DNA of 64,000 nt from Setomelanomma holmii (lineage: Eukaryota > Ascomycota > Dothideomycetes > Pleosporales > Phaeosphaeriaceae), in assembly GCA_010015745.1 (NCBI GenBank), contig ML978215.1:140079-204078 (forward strand). The letters run 5' to 3'. Positions 46,373 to 56,992 of this stretch are shown piece after piece (within the stretch, counting starts at the first letter, position 1; every line of letters starts with the position of its first letter). The notes under the pieces were generated by a model. That model saw only the letters and a program-made list of their open reading frames with translations. It was not told the DNA's origin and made no database searches. The position numbers and the translations under genes are program-made.

Positions 46373-48421
46373 CGGGCTGTTGAACAATGTTTCTCTCAAC
46401 CGAGTAATTGGAGAATTGATGGATAAATGAAAATTAGCTAGTACTTAATTACTAAGATAGGATATCGCACCAATATGATGATGCACGAAGATGGTAAGAG
46501 TCTGTTGGATGACAGCTCACAGTAGCGCGTTAGTGATTGGGCTGTTGAGATGGCGGTATGAGTGTTTAGTGGTTCGCTTGGGTAATAGGGGCGGGGAACC
46601 TTGAAGAGAAAACTTGGACTCCAAGTCTGTAGTTCCCTATGTCTCTTCCTATTTCATGAGCGCACATGCTTTGCTAATGAAGGAAGTACGTCAGCCATGT
46701 GATATGTCAATTCTCCACCGAGCGCACATATCGAAGTTTCACCGCGATGACTTAGAAAGATTCGCAAGGGCTTTCTGTGTAGTACTCGCGTCAGGCTGGA
46801 CCGATCATCACAAATTCGTATAAGCATACATTCCGCACCATGGCATTATTGTATCAACATTCTCAGCATGGCCCTTTAATTTACTCTCGATAGATCTGTG
46901 CCCAGAGTCTTGCATAGCAGCAGATCCTTCGTTCGCGGTCTTCCTCTACCTGGACAACTCGCGATCATATCATGGTAAAGCCCCGTATCCCGAGCAGGAG
47001 TACACGATTCCGATTTGTTGTGGGAAAGATGCAAGATGACCGTAACGCGGAATCTGACAATTTAGGATCGAGAATTGAGATCAGTAGGAAAGAGATATAC
47101 GAACTTGACCTTCAAGCTGCCTTGACGTGCCAGATGCAGCATAACAACCGAAATTCTATCGCGGTGGAAATGGGCTAGGCTTGAAAAGCGGATACTTGGG
47201 TATCCGATCTCGGGCTTGTTACTTGCCTTCAGCAGGTCTTACGTGTCAGTAGGACCAGGTGGAGAGAATCATGATGTAGTATTAGGCCTACGGAGTGAAA
47301 GGTCTATGTACATGAGAGAGAGAGGAAAGGGTGCTAAGCCTAACCTGGTACTAGTGCTTGAAGATGGGAAGGAACCTGGGGCAGTACACTCACTGCGGGG
47401 CGGAGGCCATGGCTGACATTACGCACTGGAGTGATGGTGTTGTAGCGATTGGCTCAAGCCTCATTGAGCAAGCACCGCCCCAATTGCCTGGTAAGTGCTA
47501 GCTTCTCATTTCTGACTCACTCCAGGCGGCAAATCCACTCTATACGCCCATGTTTCAGCCTGCAGTACGGCGAGGCTAACAATGCCCAGGCCAGACTACT
47601 TATTAAGATGACGGCCACGAGCAGTTCGCGATAGATATGATCACAATATCATAAACATTTGCAATTACTTTTGTTCAACTTTGCCTTCAATTGTTACATT
47701 AACCTCATTGTTCCTACCTTTAACAGAATCCAAGGACTCTCTAACCCTCCGCCATTGGTCGCCTCTTCGTCAATCGATCGTAGCCTCGCACTTGACCGTT
47801 CATCGTCCAGTACTGTGTAGCACACCTTGCACACAGTGGTGCCTCTCTGGGCCGAAATCGATACTTGCTTCGTCAGCAACAAATCGACCGACACAGTGAC
47901 TCTATTGCCTTGGACTCATTCGAATTCGGAGACGACTACACGCTTGATCATTGGCGCCTGCTGCATGCGCGGCTCGAGCTCAGAATGTTCGTGCTGGCCC
48001 AGTCCGATGACATTTTCGGGCTCTGCTTCATAGGTCATAAGTCCATTTTCTTCACACGGCTGCAGCCCTAGGCGATCTGGCATTTTCCCACTGGGAATTC
48101 TCCAATTTCGATGCACAGATCAGGCAGGGGTGGCCCTCCACTAACACTCTTCGTGTCATGGTGGCACGCACGCGCATACTGCCCTTGTGTTTAAGACCTA
48201 TTCCATGCCATCACTTGGAATATCTTCGAGTATGATTGCGCATTTCGAGTCAAATCCACGATCAAAACTTATCAAGACATTTCCATCTTAAGTTCACGGA
48301 AAGAAGTTAACACAATCCAATTCGCCCGTACCACTGGACGTGTATGAGTTCAGCGTAATCAGTCGGGAACACGCGAATCAGAACTCGAATATCTTCATGT
48401 TTGCTCCCTGATATCGAGAGC
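46373..48421. other. Gene-poor 2 kb stretch
   Basis: Short ORFs on both strands with no recognisable domains or consistent splice signals. Confidence 0.4.
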
Positions 48422-48834
48422 ATGGCAAGCTCTAATCAAGGTACGACAGAAATCCTAGCTAGAGATTGGAATTTTCCTTCATGGCTACTAATCAGCTTTC
48501 TACAGTAGCCACCGTGAACCCCATCGCGACCAACGATACTATTATGGGACCTCAATGGTCCAAAGAGTCGCTCTTAGGAATGCTTGGTGTGATCCTCGTT
48601 ATTGTTGTTCCATGTCTAGGTATGATGATGCGAACGTGCTTTGCAAGGTATACAGTAACGTGGAGCAAGCAAGGCTGCGTCGGGGGTGAGAACACCTATC
48701 ATGACTCCATTATAGGCGTGCTTAAAGCAAAAATAGGCGACGAAGATATCGAAAGTCTTCCACGGAGGTATGGGCGAAAGCGAAGGCCGAGACTCATGCG
48801 AAGTCGAGATAGCACAGTCATAGTTGTATGCTAA
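48422..48834 (+). CDS. Small single-pass membrane protein, W-S-K/V-P-C family (copy 1)
   Basis: Exons 48422-48440 and 48506-48834 give about 115 residues. The 65 nt intron has a GTACGA donor, TACTAATC branch and TTTCTACAG acceptor, strong support for a real gene. A short polar N-terminus is followed by 'QWSKESLLGMLGVILVIVVP' and 'CLGMMMRTCFARY', one membrane helix ending in a basic patch, then a Lys/Arg-rich tail. The same signature occurs in two other + strand frames at 51.6 and 52.9 kb. I recognise no characterised family. Confidence 0.6.
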
Positions 48835-51614
48835 GGCTCATCTATTGCAAGGCCTGACATTATCGCGAGAAGCCAACACGATGGACCGTTTCGGTGGGTG
48901 ACTAGAGATACCGCTGATTGGTACCATATTATTCGAGAGTGCAATTGTCGCACTATTTCCTTTATAAATGGGAAAGTGCTCAACCATAACAAGGTTTGCG
49001 CCACCTTCATCACTCGACTGCTGTAGATCGAGAGTTTGGTCATCGTCGTAAGACATACTGTGTAATTGGGTGCGTGGCTGATGAACTTCGGATGACGACC
49101 CAAAGCATGGTGACCCTTTCGTAGCAATGACAACCGATCTAGAATATGTAACAAAAGAAAGATCTCAAAGTAAGGACAAGGTCGTTGTACTGGAGTAAAG
49201 TGTGGTTCGGTTGTGTATTCGGGGTGGGGAACCTTGGTGAAAACCTCGAACTCGAGATATGTATTTTGATTGCTACCTCCAGTAGGGTCTATTTTAACGT
49301 AATTTGATCTTCGAATGATCGAATCGCTATGGCTATGTCCAGTTTGCCCTTGGGACGCATATATGAGCACATCCAGATGGTTGAAACATCGAAATCACCT
49401 TTTCCGGCCTACTTGCGCGATTCGATACTTGCTAGAATCCCAAACCACGACAATTCGACAAACTGACTCTCCCTACGACGCACGCAGATACGGGACAAAA
49501 GCTTGTGCCGGCGACAGGTTCCGTCCTGAATACAGACGACACCACCGGCATTGGTAGTCGCTTGCCTCACCAGCAGTGATCCAGCGAAAGCAGTTCTTCA
49601 TTGTCTCACCACAGTGATATACGTCCTGCCCGCTCTACCGACTAGAAATATCGCAGTCAGTTGCTTCACCAGCATTGAGATAGCCCGCATTGGTCGCATA
49701 TCTCACCGCATTGCGTGACACCTCCGTCGCCCGCACCCGCAATGTCGCAAATCCAACCCCAACGATGGAATCGCAGCTTGACCAAGCGCATTGATATACA
49801 CTGGTGTCGTGGCTTTCAAGTAAGCCGACTCCAGAACGTTGCTGAGGTCGTCCAATCCACTGAACACGCACACCCAACACTCTTTGCTAGCCAAGAAGAA
49901 CAATCGGCAACAAGAGCAGGAGCAATTTGATCTACGCGGACGTCGTTATGCGGACGTCATTACTCAGCCACACAGAATGTACTCTCGGGTTGTTCACGAT
50001 TGCCAGCACTTGTTGCATGCATGATGCCTGATTCTGTGCAAAAGCCGCTTGAGAACAAATTGTCAACGATGTAGCCGAGCAACGGATGCTGGTGATGTAT
50101 GTCGTGGCTTCCAGGCTCAGTAAGTGAGGAAGGCGGTTCCCGCCTCACTCGCTTGTATTGTCATTGACGTCGCACCTGCCTTCCTCACCGTCGTCACTCA
50201 GAAGAGCTTCTACTGCCATCGCAACCACCTCACCGTTACGCATCGTTGCTGCGGCTCAGACATCGTCCAGACGGCCCGCACGTCCAGCGGCATGCGTCAA
50301 CCCGTCCAAGCGAGATAGCAGCCCACCGTGCCACTTCAAGTCCAGCCAAACGAGAAAGAGCTTGAGATTGGGGCGCAGCGACTTCCTGAAGGCACGAAAG
50401 CAGTAAGTGGCTACCCCAATGCTGCTTGGTGACAAGACCTGACCATCTTGTAGGGGCCGGATCAACGCAGACTTCTTTGTGGCAGCTCGTGAGAGCGATC
50501 GAGAATGGCGTAATCGAAGAGGTTGACTCTGATTTTCGTCAAGGCGTGTCCTTCTTACGAAGCCAGAAGAATGCTCAGCACGAGAATGAGGAGAGGAGAT
50601 CTCAAGGCAGAGGGCAGAGTGCACTGCAGAAGCATCGCGAGCGCAGCAAGTCCAATCGAGAACCGCGCAAGTTGGCATATATGGGACAACCTCACGATCA
50701 GACCTGACCCTGGAAGAACAAGGTTGCCGGGAGCATTCATCTTCCCAATTTCGTGGGTCTCGTCGAGAAAAGAGGAGTGCGCAAGTACTTTCGGGGAGCT
50801 TGGCCATTGCCTCACCAGGACAAGCATCCTTCGAGGCTCCAACCAGTCCCCAGTCGCAGAACTAGGAAGAGCTGGTCGAGATGTCTGATTCCAGTTTTTG
50901 GTCAAATTGATTGGTCAAGAACCTCAGCCTCGTTGCAATGATGCTTTTGACGCTTCACCGCCACGCAGATCTCATCCTACTAGAAGGCATGACTTTTTCC
51001 ATGCGTCTCAAAAGCTCCGCTGATGCATGCAGCTTTGCTGTCAACAATCGATCTCCCGCCCTCAAGTGATATTGTTAATGTAATGAATCCCGAAGATCAT
51101 TCGAATATAGTTCAGCATTACATCGGGCATCCGTGATTCCGGCAACAGCCACAACCACTCTGTGTAACTTCAGTATACTTCTCCGCCAACAGCAGAGGAG
51201 TCCGTATCATCTGATCCCGTCTCCCAGACTCCAAGTTTATATTCAATTCAGAGCCTGAGCAGGTTCAGCACCATCACTATTCTACCTCATTCTTTTTGTA
51301 TCGACAAGAACTTCGACGGACCCAGTATTCACCGCAAAGCTGAGCATGTCTTAGCATACTATCACTTCTTCTGCTTTAGGTTTATCGGGGCTTCTGACTA
51401 AGTGCGCTATGGCTTGAACAGAATATGTAACTGCGTGAGCAGTGTCGGTCGGAGGCTGTGATCAACGATTGTATTGCTATCTGTTGTCGGGTTGTGATTG
51501 TGATGTTCCAGGAGTTCTCGGCTCAGAGGTAAGTGCACTTGCCCATAGGGCAGTGCCTACTACAATAGGATAACATGTGACTTCAGCCACGTGGTTACAG
51601 AATAACTTGAATAG
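48835..51614. other. Gene-poor 2.8 kb stretch
   Basis: No supported gene. Short CTCACC-containing phrases recur between 49550 and 49720 at irregular spacing. Confidence 0.4.
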
Positions 51615-51829
51615 CAATCGCGACTTCGTTGGGCAGTCGCAATGATTCGATTCGAGACTCCCAGTGGTCTAAAGAAGCACTGTTTGGCCTCCTCTTGGGT
51701 ATCATAATCGTGGTGTTAGTTCCGTGTACAGTTTTCCTTCTCAGAGCTTGTCTTGCACGCTACAAAACATTGAAATCGAGGGAGGACGATGTCGAAGGTA
51801 CACTACCCGTCCCATACTACACTTGTTGA
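51615..51829 (+). CDS. W-S-K/V-P-C family (copy 2, first exon not found)
   Basis: Frame from the apparent acceptor ATAG at 51611-51614 to TGA 51829 reads 'SLGSRNDSIRDSQWSKEALF' then 'GLLLGIIIVVLVP', 'CTVFLLRACLARYKTLKSRE'. It aligns with copy 1 over the membrane helix and the R-x-C-x-ARY motif. No ATG exon with a matching phase was found upstream, so the gene may be partial or broken. Confidence 0.5.
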
Positions 51830-52856
51830 ACCGTTATGTTGACTGTTGTAGCCCATAGATATCCTGAGAGACAAAAGCGGAGGACGTAGCAAGATCGAAG
51901 GGTAGGTTCGAGTCTCGGCCCAAGGAGCCCAGTTGTTGTTGTTGTTTGCGTAGGCTCGCATGCCCAATTATGATGTATAAGGCTAAGACAAACCATGAGG
52001 TACACTGATTGGTGAGTGGGAGTATCACTCTGGGGACCTATGTATCAGCAATGTCATTGCTACACTCGCTCTACGCCACCTGCACAAAGCACGAACGTCT
52101 GTTAACATCCATGGGCGCTCTTGGCGCGACCGACGTGCACTGACATGCACTGAAAGCTGGAAGTTCAACGACAACTGAGCTGTGTGACCTCATTGACATT
52201 GGTTCACACCTCCGCTGCGAGCTCCGCGCTTCTTGTGACCTCCTCCCTCCATGATTACAATCCCATACTCTTTTCTAGTCCTTGATCCACAACCGAGCCC
52301 TAAATGTGTCTTTGTGGTCATCATTGCCGTGTCCTAACGCTTACATGAGGAAATTGCGAGACCTTTGTCAATGAGTCTCGCACGCCCTACGGCCGTTTAC
52401 TGGCAAGAGATGCGAGGGAAAATGTGCAGGCCCAGCAAGGCTGAAGAAGCTGACCGGACGATTATCAGGCCGATCCTTAGCCCGGCGGTTATACTGCCAA
52501 GGTCGTGTGCTAACTCCGATGGTGTAGATAAAAGCCTCAGTCACGACCAGCGGTCACAACGGGCTTTGACAGTTCAGCGGCTTTGGACGACATGTAAGAT
52601 CATGTCGACTCTTGCATAAGGAGAGAAGCATCCGCTTGTAGTGAGCGGCATCACAAGAAAATGAGGACTTTGCGTCGGTCTCGTTGAGCATCTTGGACAA
52701 TTTTGCTACAGCCCTCCCTTTCAGATTGCTTGCGCCACTCGAAGGTAGAACGTAGTGCGTGCACTCATACACCTGCATGACCCTTTCCAGAGTAGACCAA
52801 GACCTTCGAAGTGTCGTTCCCGCCGACCACCACAGAAGTGCTGAGCTCTGTCGAGC
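51830..52856. other. Intergenic 1 kb
   Basis: No gene supported. Confidence 0.4.
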
Positions 52857-53119
52857 ATGGCTCCCATCTTCGGTAAGCCAATTAGGCTCATCCGCAGTGG
52901 TACTCGTTCGCTGACTACACTAAAGCAAGAGATGTTCCTCCAAACGAAAAGTCGTGGTCGAAGGTAGCTTTGTTCGGTTTACTAGGCGTGCTTGCCGTCG
53001 TCTTCGTACCATGTATTGGTCTCCTGATAAGATGCAGCTATCTCAGGTGGCGTCAAGCTTGTCTGGGAAAGTCTCTTCCTCCCAGTAAGACATCTGACTA
53101 TGTCCAGAAAGGAATGTAG
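52857..53119 (+). CDS. W-S-K/V-P-C family (copy 3)
   Basis: Exons 52857-52872 and 52926-53119 give 69 residues. The 53 nt intron has a GTAAGC donor and CTGAC branch, with an AAG acceptor. Product: short N-terminus, 'KSWSKVALFGLLGVLAVVFV', 'PCIGLLIRCSYLRWRQACLG', short polar tail. Same arrangement as copy 1: a tiny first exon, intron, then W-S-K directly before one membrane helix. Confidence 0.55.
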
Positions 53120-53375
53120 CTGAAAGAACCTCAGCAGAAGATTCAAGCCCGGCGATAATCCTTAGAAACCATCGTCGATGCAAAAGATGGAGGATCGGAA
53201 GACCTCGAAGCAGGAACAGAACGGTCATTCTGCTGGTGTGAAGCAGACATCCTTCGTCATATGATACCGCAGCATCGAATCTTCGAGATTGCCGTCCAAA
53301 AGTACGGTCACCGATACAGCAAGGAAGCTGGAGCGTTCGTCCTTGGCCGTCCGTTGTCTTTCCAAAGCCTTTCTT

Positions 53376-53909
53376 TCAGTTCCTCTCGATTCCAAGCCGG
53401 ACATTGTACTCATTCTCCCTTCGAATGCCCTTGACCTGCATCGAGCCATGGTTCGAGCGACCGACATCGCGCGATGGCACTGACGATTTCTTGTGCAAAA
53501 CAATCCTCGAAACTTCTTGTACTTCTTGTAACTCAATATCTTCCCTTCGGATGCCCTTGACTTGCATCGAGCCATGGTTCGAGAGACCAACATCGCGTGA
53601 CGGGGCTAACGACTTCTTATGCAGCACAACCTTCGAAACTTCTTGCACTTCTTGTACTTCAATAGAGCGTTTCGACTCTCGCCGCTTAATGCTAATATCA
53701 GCGTGCTCATGGCGGAAAATAATCTGGGTTGAAGTCGATTGTGTTTGACTAATTCGATACCGAAAGACCGTAATGAGGGCGAAGGCGATGATGAACGCGA
53801 TGATGAGGCCGCCGAGCGCACCGGCACTCAAGGTGCGCGTGGCCGATTTTGCCGGAAAATGTTGCGAGATGGCGGCCATCCTGGTATGAATGAATTGAAT
53901 TGGTGCCAT
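53376..53909 (-). CDS. Single-pass membrane protein with duplicated GSMQVKGIR segment (copy a)
   Basis: About 177 residues, no intron needed. After 'TLSAGALGG' comes one membrane helix ('LIIAFIIAFALITVF'), then a basic cytosolic-type region. The C-terminal half contains a 42-residue unit twice: 'EVSKVVLHKKSLAPSRDVGL' with 'SNHGSMQVKGIRRED', and 'EVSRIVLHKKSSVPSRDVGR' with 'SNHGSMQVKGIRREN'. The GSMQVKG motif recurs in neighbours at 54.2, 54.8 and 55.6 kb. ATG at 53933 or 53879 could also be the start; the latter has an equally good context. Confidence 0.58.
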   Translation of the reverse strand: MAPIQFIHTRMAAISQHFPAKSATRTLSAGALGGLIIAFIIAFALITVFRYRISQTQSTSTQIIFRHEHADISIKRRESKRSIEVQEVQEVSKVVLHKKSLAPSRDVGLSNHGSMQVKGIRREDIELQEVQEVSRIVLHKKSSVPSRDVGRSNHGSMQVKGIRRENEYNVRLGIERN

Positions 53910-54240
53910 CGTGAATAAAACGGAGAGATGCAATTCTGGATGGATGCAAAATCTTTTCGAAAGATTTGGTATCAGGGAAGCCGGAGTTGTAAGTGATGGG
54001 GACGGAGCGTCGAAGTGCTCAAGGGTTATGGTGCGGCGTGGTTGGGGCGGTGCTTATGTGGAGATAAGCTTGGGGCCAAAAGGTGGGTCCATCCCGCTCA
54101 TGTTTCAGGGTCGTACGATTAGACGAATCGAGCATGAGATGACATGAGCTTAAAATAGACGGAGGTAGACATAGCCTCCTGTCAGTATCACGGGTTCCGT
54201 CTGTTGCTCACTTCTCACACAATTCCCAGCCAACACGCAT

Positions 54241-54290
54241 TTGTCGGAAGCCATTGACCTGCATGCATCCAAGATGCACAAGACCACCTC
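54241..54290 (-). pseudogene. Remnant of the GSMQVKG family (copy d)
   Basis: A short frame reads 'GGLVHLGCMQVNGFRQM', matching 'GELVNHGSMQVKGVRN' of copy c. No membrane helix could be found next to it. Confidence 0.45.
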
Positions 54291-54786
54291 CAAACCCTGA
54301 CGGCGGAACCGCACAGTCTTGATCAAGGCCGGGCTTTACGTCGTGCTTGCGTCGATTTAGAGTGAAATAGCGTAGGACCGAAGCCAACGCTTTTATTGAC
54401 GCCTTATAGATGTCCGAGATGAATGGGTGGGATCAGAGCCAGTAGAGCCAGAGGAATGACCAATTAAATATAGATTCGAGGCCGGAATTGACACTGGTAT
54501 CAGGAGAGAGTGCCATGGCGTTGTTAGTAACGATGTCGATGTCGTTCCTGGAGTTGACGAGACCACGAAAGATAGGCTTGGAGTAGAAGATCCGGCGTGT
54601 TCAGTCCAACACATGTGGCATGCGTATGGTTCCGCATAACAAACCAGTTCTTAACAATTGTACCTCACAAGTCTTGTAAAGCTCGAGAAATTCTTTCGAG
54701 TGGAAAAGATGCCAAAAACTGCGTCCTCCCCCAACCGTGAACTCAGGACGGAGATGTGGCGCATGATCCACAACCCCATTTTCCAA

Positions 54787-55130
54787 TTACTCGCTCCTTT
54801 CCCCGTCTCTATCATCATAGTTCCTAATCCCTTTGACCTGCATACTCCCGAGATCCACGGGGTTTGCGGTTTTCTCAACGGCTCACAAGGTACCTCAGGC
54901 TATCAATGTTCGGTAGCAGGGAAGCCATGCGGTCGCGAATTGGTGGCATTCCTGCTACGATGGTGATGCGATGCCTCACGGCATGCTTTGCGCCTCATTG
55001 CGTGCATACCTCCAGCTACAGGAGCAGCGCTTCTGTTGTGTTTAAAGCAGGCGAAAGCCGAGGAGGGTATGACGACTGCGCATATTGATCCGACGATGAT
55101 GCCGGCGATAGCGCCGGGAGAGAGAAAACA
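54787..55130 (-). pseudogene. Broken GSMQVKG-family gene (copy b)
   Basis: The upstream frame has 'LSPGAIAGIIVGSICAVVIP', homologous to copy c's 'LSAGAIAGIVIGSIVGLILL'. It runs into TGA-TAG near 54900; in another frame the conserved end is present, 'VDLGSMQVKGIRNYDDRDGE' followed by R-S-E and TAA at 54787-54789. A frameshift and stops make it inactive. Confidence 0.6.
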
Positions 55131-55593
55131 CTTTACAATGATGGCGTGAAGTTGGTGTTAGAGCTGTTTAGGTGCTGTTGAAAGAGACAGGTCTGAGTAG
55201 ATTGCGACGCAGATTAAGTCGAGCACGTAAGCTGTAATGTAGTTGATGTGGTTGCTCTCAGGATGCGATAAGGATGCGCTACAATGAGCTTAATGCATGT
55301 AAGCTTCGCCATAAAAACTATACTTCTGCGATCCTGCGCCCTAGTACCCATCTGGACTGCGTCCGACTGCGCCAACGCGCTTTTTGGCCCAGTTGAGGCT
55401 GCGAACCGGTGGCTTTGACAGGTGCGAATTGCGCTTTATCGGGCTATGTGTAGCGAGCATGCCCTCGCAGCTTATGACATCTTGAAAAAGTCTTGCATTT
55501 CAAAAAAAAGGCAGACTTCGGTGACATACGCGGGCTCCACTTTTGAAGGAAATGATAGTGAATCGATTTGCAAGATCCTGCTCTGCCGTCTCT

Positions 55594-55932
55594 TCAATAA
55601 CCCCTCCTTTCCCCATCTCTTTCTTCGATATTCCTAACGCCCTTGACTTGCATGCTCCCGTGATTCACCAACTCGCCACCATAGGGTGAGGGTTGTTGTT
55701 GGTGGTAAGAAACTGGATATGCACTTCCTATGGGTGGGACAGAGAACTCTTCCGGAGACGGATGAAAATCAAGACGCGGAACGAGTGGATAGTCAGTCGG
55801 CGGTCCAGCCTGGCCTATACGTTGAGCACGTTTGCGGCGTGCGAGGATGAGGAATACTGGCGCCAGCAGGAGGATGAGGCCAACGATCGATCCGATCACG
55901 ATGCCGGCGATAGCGCCGGCGGAGAGGGCCAT
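55594..55932 (-). CDS. Single-pass membrane protein with C-terminal GSMQVKG motif (copy c)
   Basis: 112 residues, intact. 'MALSAGAIAGIVIGSIVGLI' starts at once with the membrane helix ('LLLAPVFLILA'), then a basic stop-transfer 'RRKRAQR', a Pro/Tyr-rich middle, and the end 'GELVNHGSMQVKGVRNIEER' plus D-G-E-R-R-G-Y. The layout (short lumen side, one helix, long tail with a conserved terminal motif) is shared with copies a and b. No known domain is recognised. Confidence 0.6.
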   Translation of the reverse strand: MALSAGAIAGIVIGSIVGLILLLAPVFLILARRKRAQRIGQAGPPTDYPLVPRLDFHPSPEEFSVPPIGSAYPVSYHQQQPSPYGGELVNHGSMQVKGVRNIEERDGERRGY

Positions 55933-56500
55933 CTTTGCCTGGGCGAAGTAGAGATGTCAAGTCGGCATGAGGGAGGGTCAAGCTCAAAAGTTCGCGTCTG
56001 TGTCGAGTCGTAGCGACGAGTCTCGAGTTGTGGTTGGAAGGACGAAAGTGTCGCCAGGCTAAGTTGTGAAGCTTTACCGTAGTGCCCGGCCGTCCGAGCC
56101 ACCCGGCCGTTCGAGCCACCTTCAACATCAAAACAGCACCTATACTTAAGGCTATTGAGCCACGTACAATAGCTATTATCGCGATGTTTCTTTGTAGTAA
56201 GATCTATAGATCTTGATTAATATATACAGCTATCTACATTTAGCTGGAAGATTAATTGCTCGGCCGTGTCGTGACTGAGATGGTGGTGGAGCTGCTGCAG
56301 CATATGAGGCCTCTCTACCACTCTGAGCCTGCGCAGCTGCTCTCTTTTTTGAAGCTGCCTTAACAGAAGCCTTGAGGCTGTGCCTTCTACAACGAATTTG
56401 ACAGTTCATGACTCATGCGATCGTCTATGTACCACAACGGCGTTTAGAGCTAGAAAATGCGAACAATCGGATCATTCTCCCAAATAAGTAAAAAGCGACA
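55933..56500. other. Spacer with transposon remnants
   Basis: Contains an 18 bp tandem duplication (GGCCGTYCGAGCCACC) at about 56092-56125, then AT-rich DNA with a transposase-tail fragment listed separately. Confidence 0.5.
56230..56409 (-). pseudogene. C-terminal fragment of a pogo-type transposase
   Basis: Minus-strand frame ends 'SRHGRAINLPAKCR' and stop. The related element at 60.7 kb ends 'KGHPIKLPTKFCSPY'. Flanking 'ACAATAGCTATTAT' resembles 'ACAATAGCTACTAC' beside that other copy. Confidence 0.4.
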
Positions 56501-56975
56501 TGTTACGATCTACTCACCAGAGGGGAGCGTAAGGCAGGTTATGAGGAATCGACAGGCTGTCGTTCCACAAGAACAACTGAGCTCAGGTGGGCTGTGCGCC
56601 AAGACCCAGCGTCCCACAGATCTCATAACGCCGAGACGCCAACCCCACGTCTGGGACTACTGAGACAACCCCCACACTCCCACAAGTCCCATAAGGCTCC
56701 AGGCATCCCAGACCCATGGGACACTCTGGGACACTCTGGGACTCTTGGGAAAGCAATAGTATATAGATACAGGCAAGGGCCTCTTATGGACTATTGTGTT
56801 CAACTTTGTATTAGCAATCAATCATTGTTCTCACAAAACCCAATACTCTTTTCAGACGCACTATTGTACTGTCTTAGTATTGAACTCCAACCGTCTATCC
56901 ACAAGTCTCTTTGCTCTATCCCCAAGAACCAACCGCTAGACCTAACACAGATACCCTTCTGTACAGGCCTTCACA
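56501..56975 (+). repeat. 5' LTR
   Basis: 475 bp, TG...CA ends; includes TATATAG-like promoter element near 56760 and repeated GGGACACTCT. Confidence 0.9.
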
Positions 56976-56992
56976 CTTTGAACACTCTCAAG

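Noticed and set aside
49550..49720. Recurring CTCACC-type phrases, considered as a CRISPR or minisatellite
   Set aside because: Spacing is irregular (about 36-60 bp), matches are short, and CRISPR arrays are not expected in a fungal nuclear genome.
56092..56125. 18 bp tandem duplication GGCCGTYCGAGCCACC
   Set aside because: Only two copies; ordinary slippage is enough to explain it.
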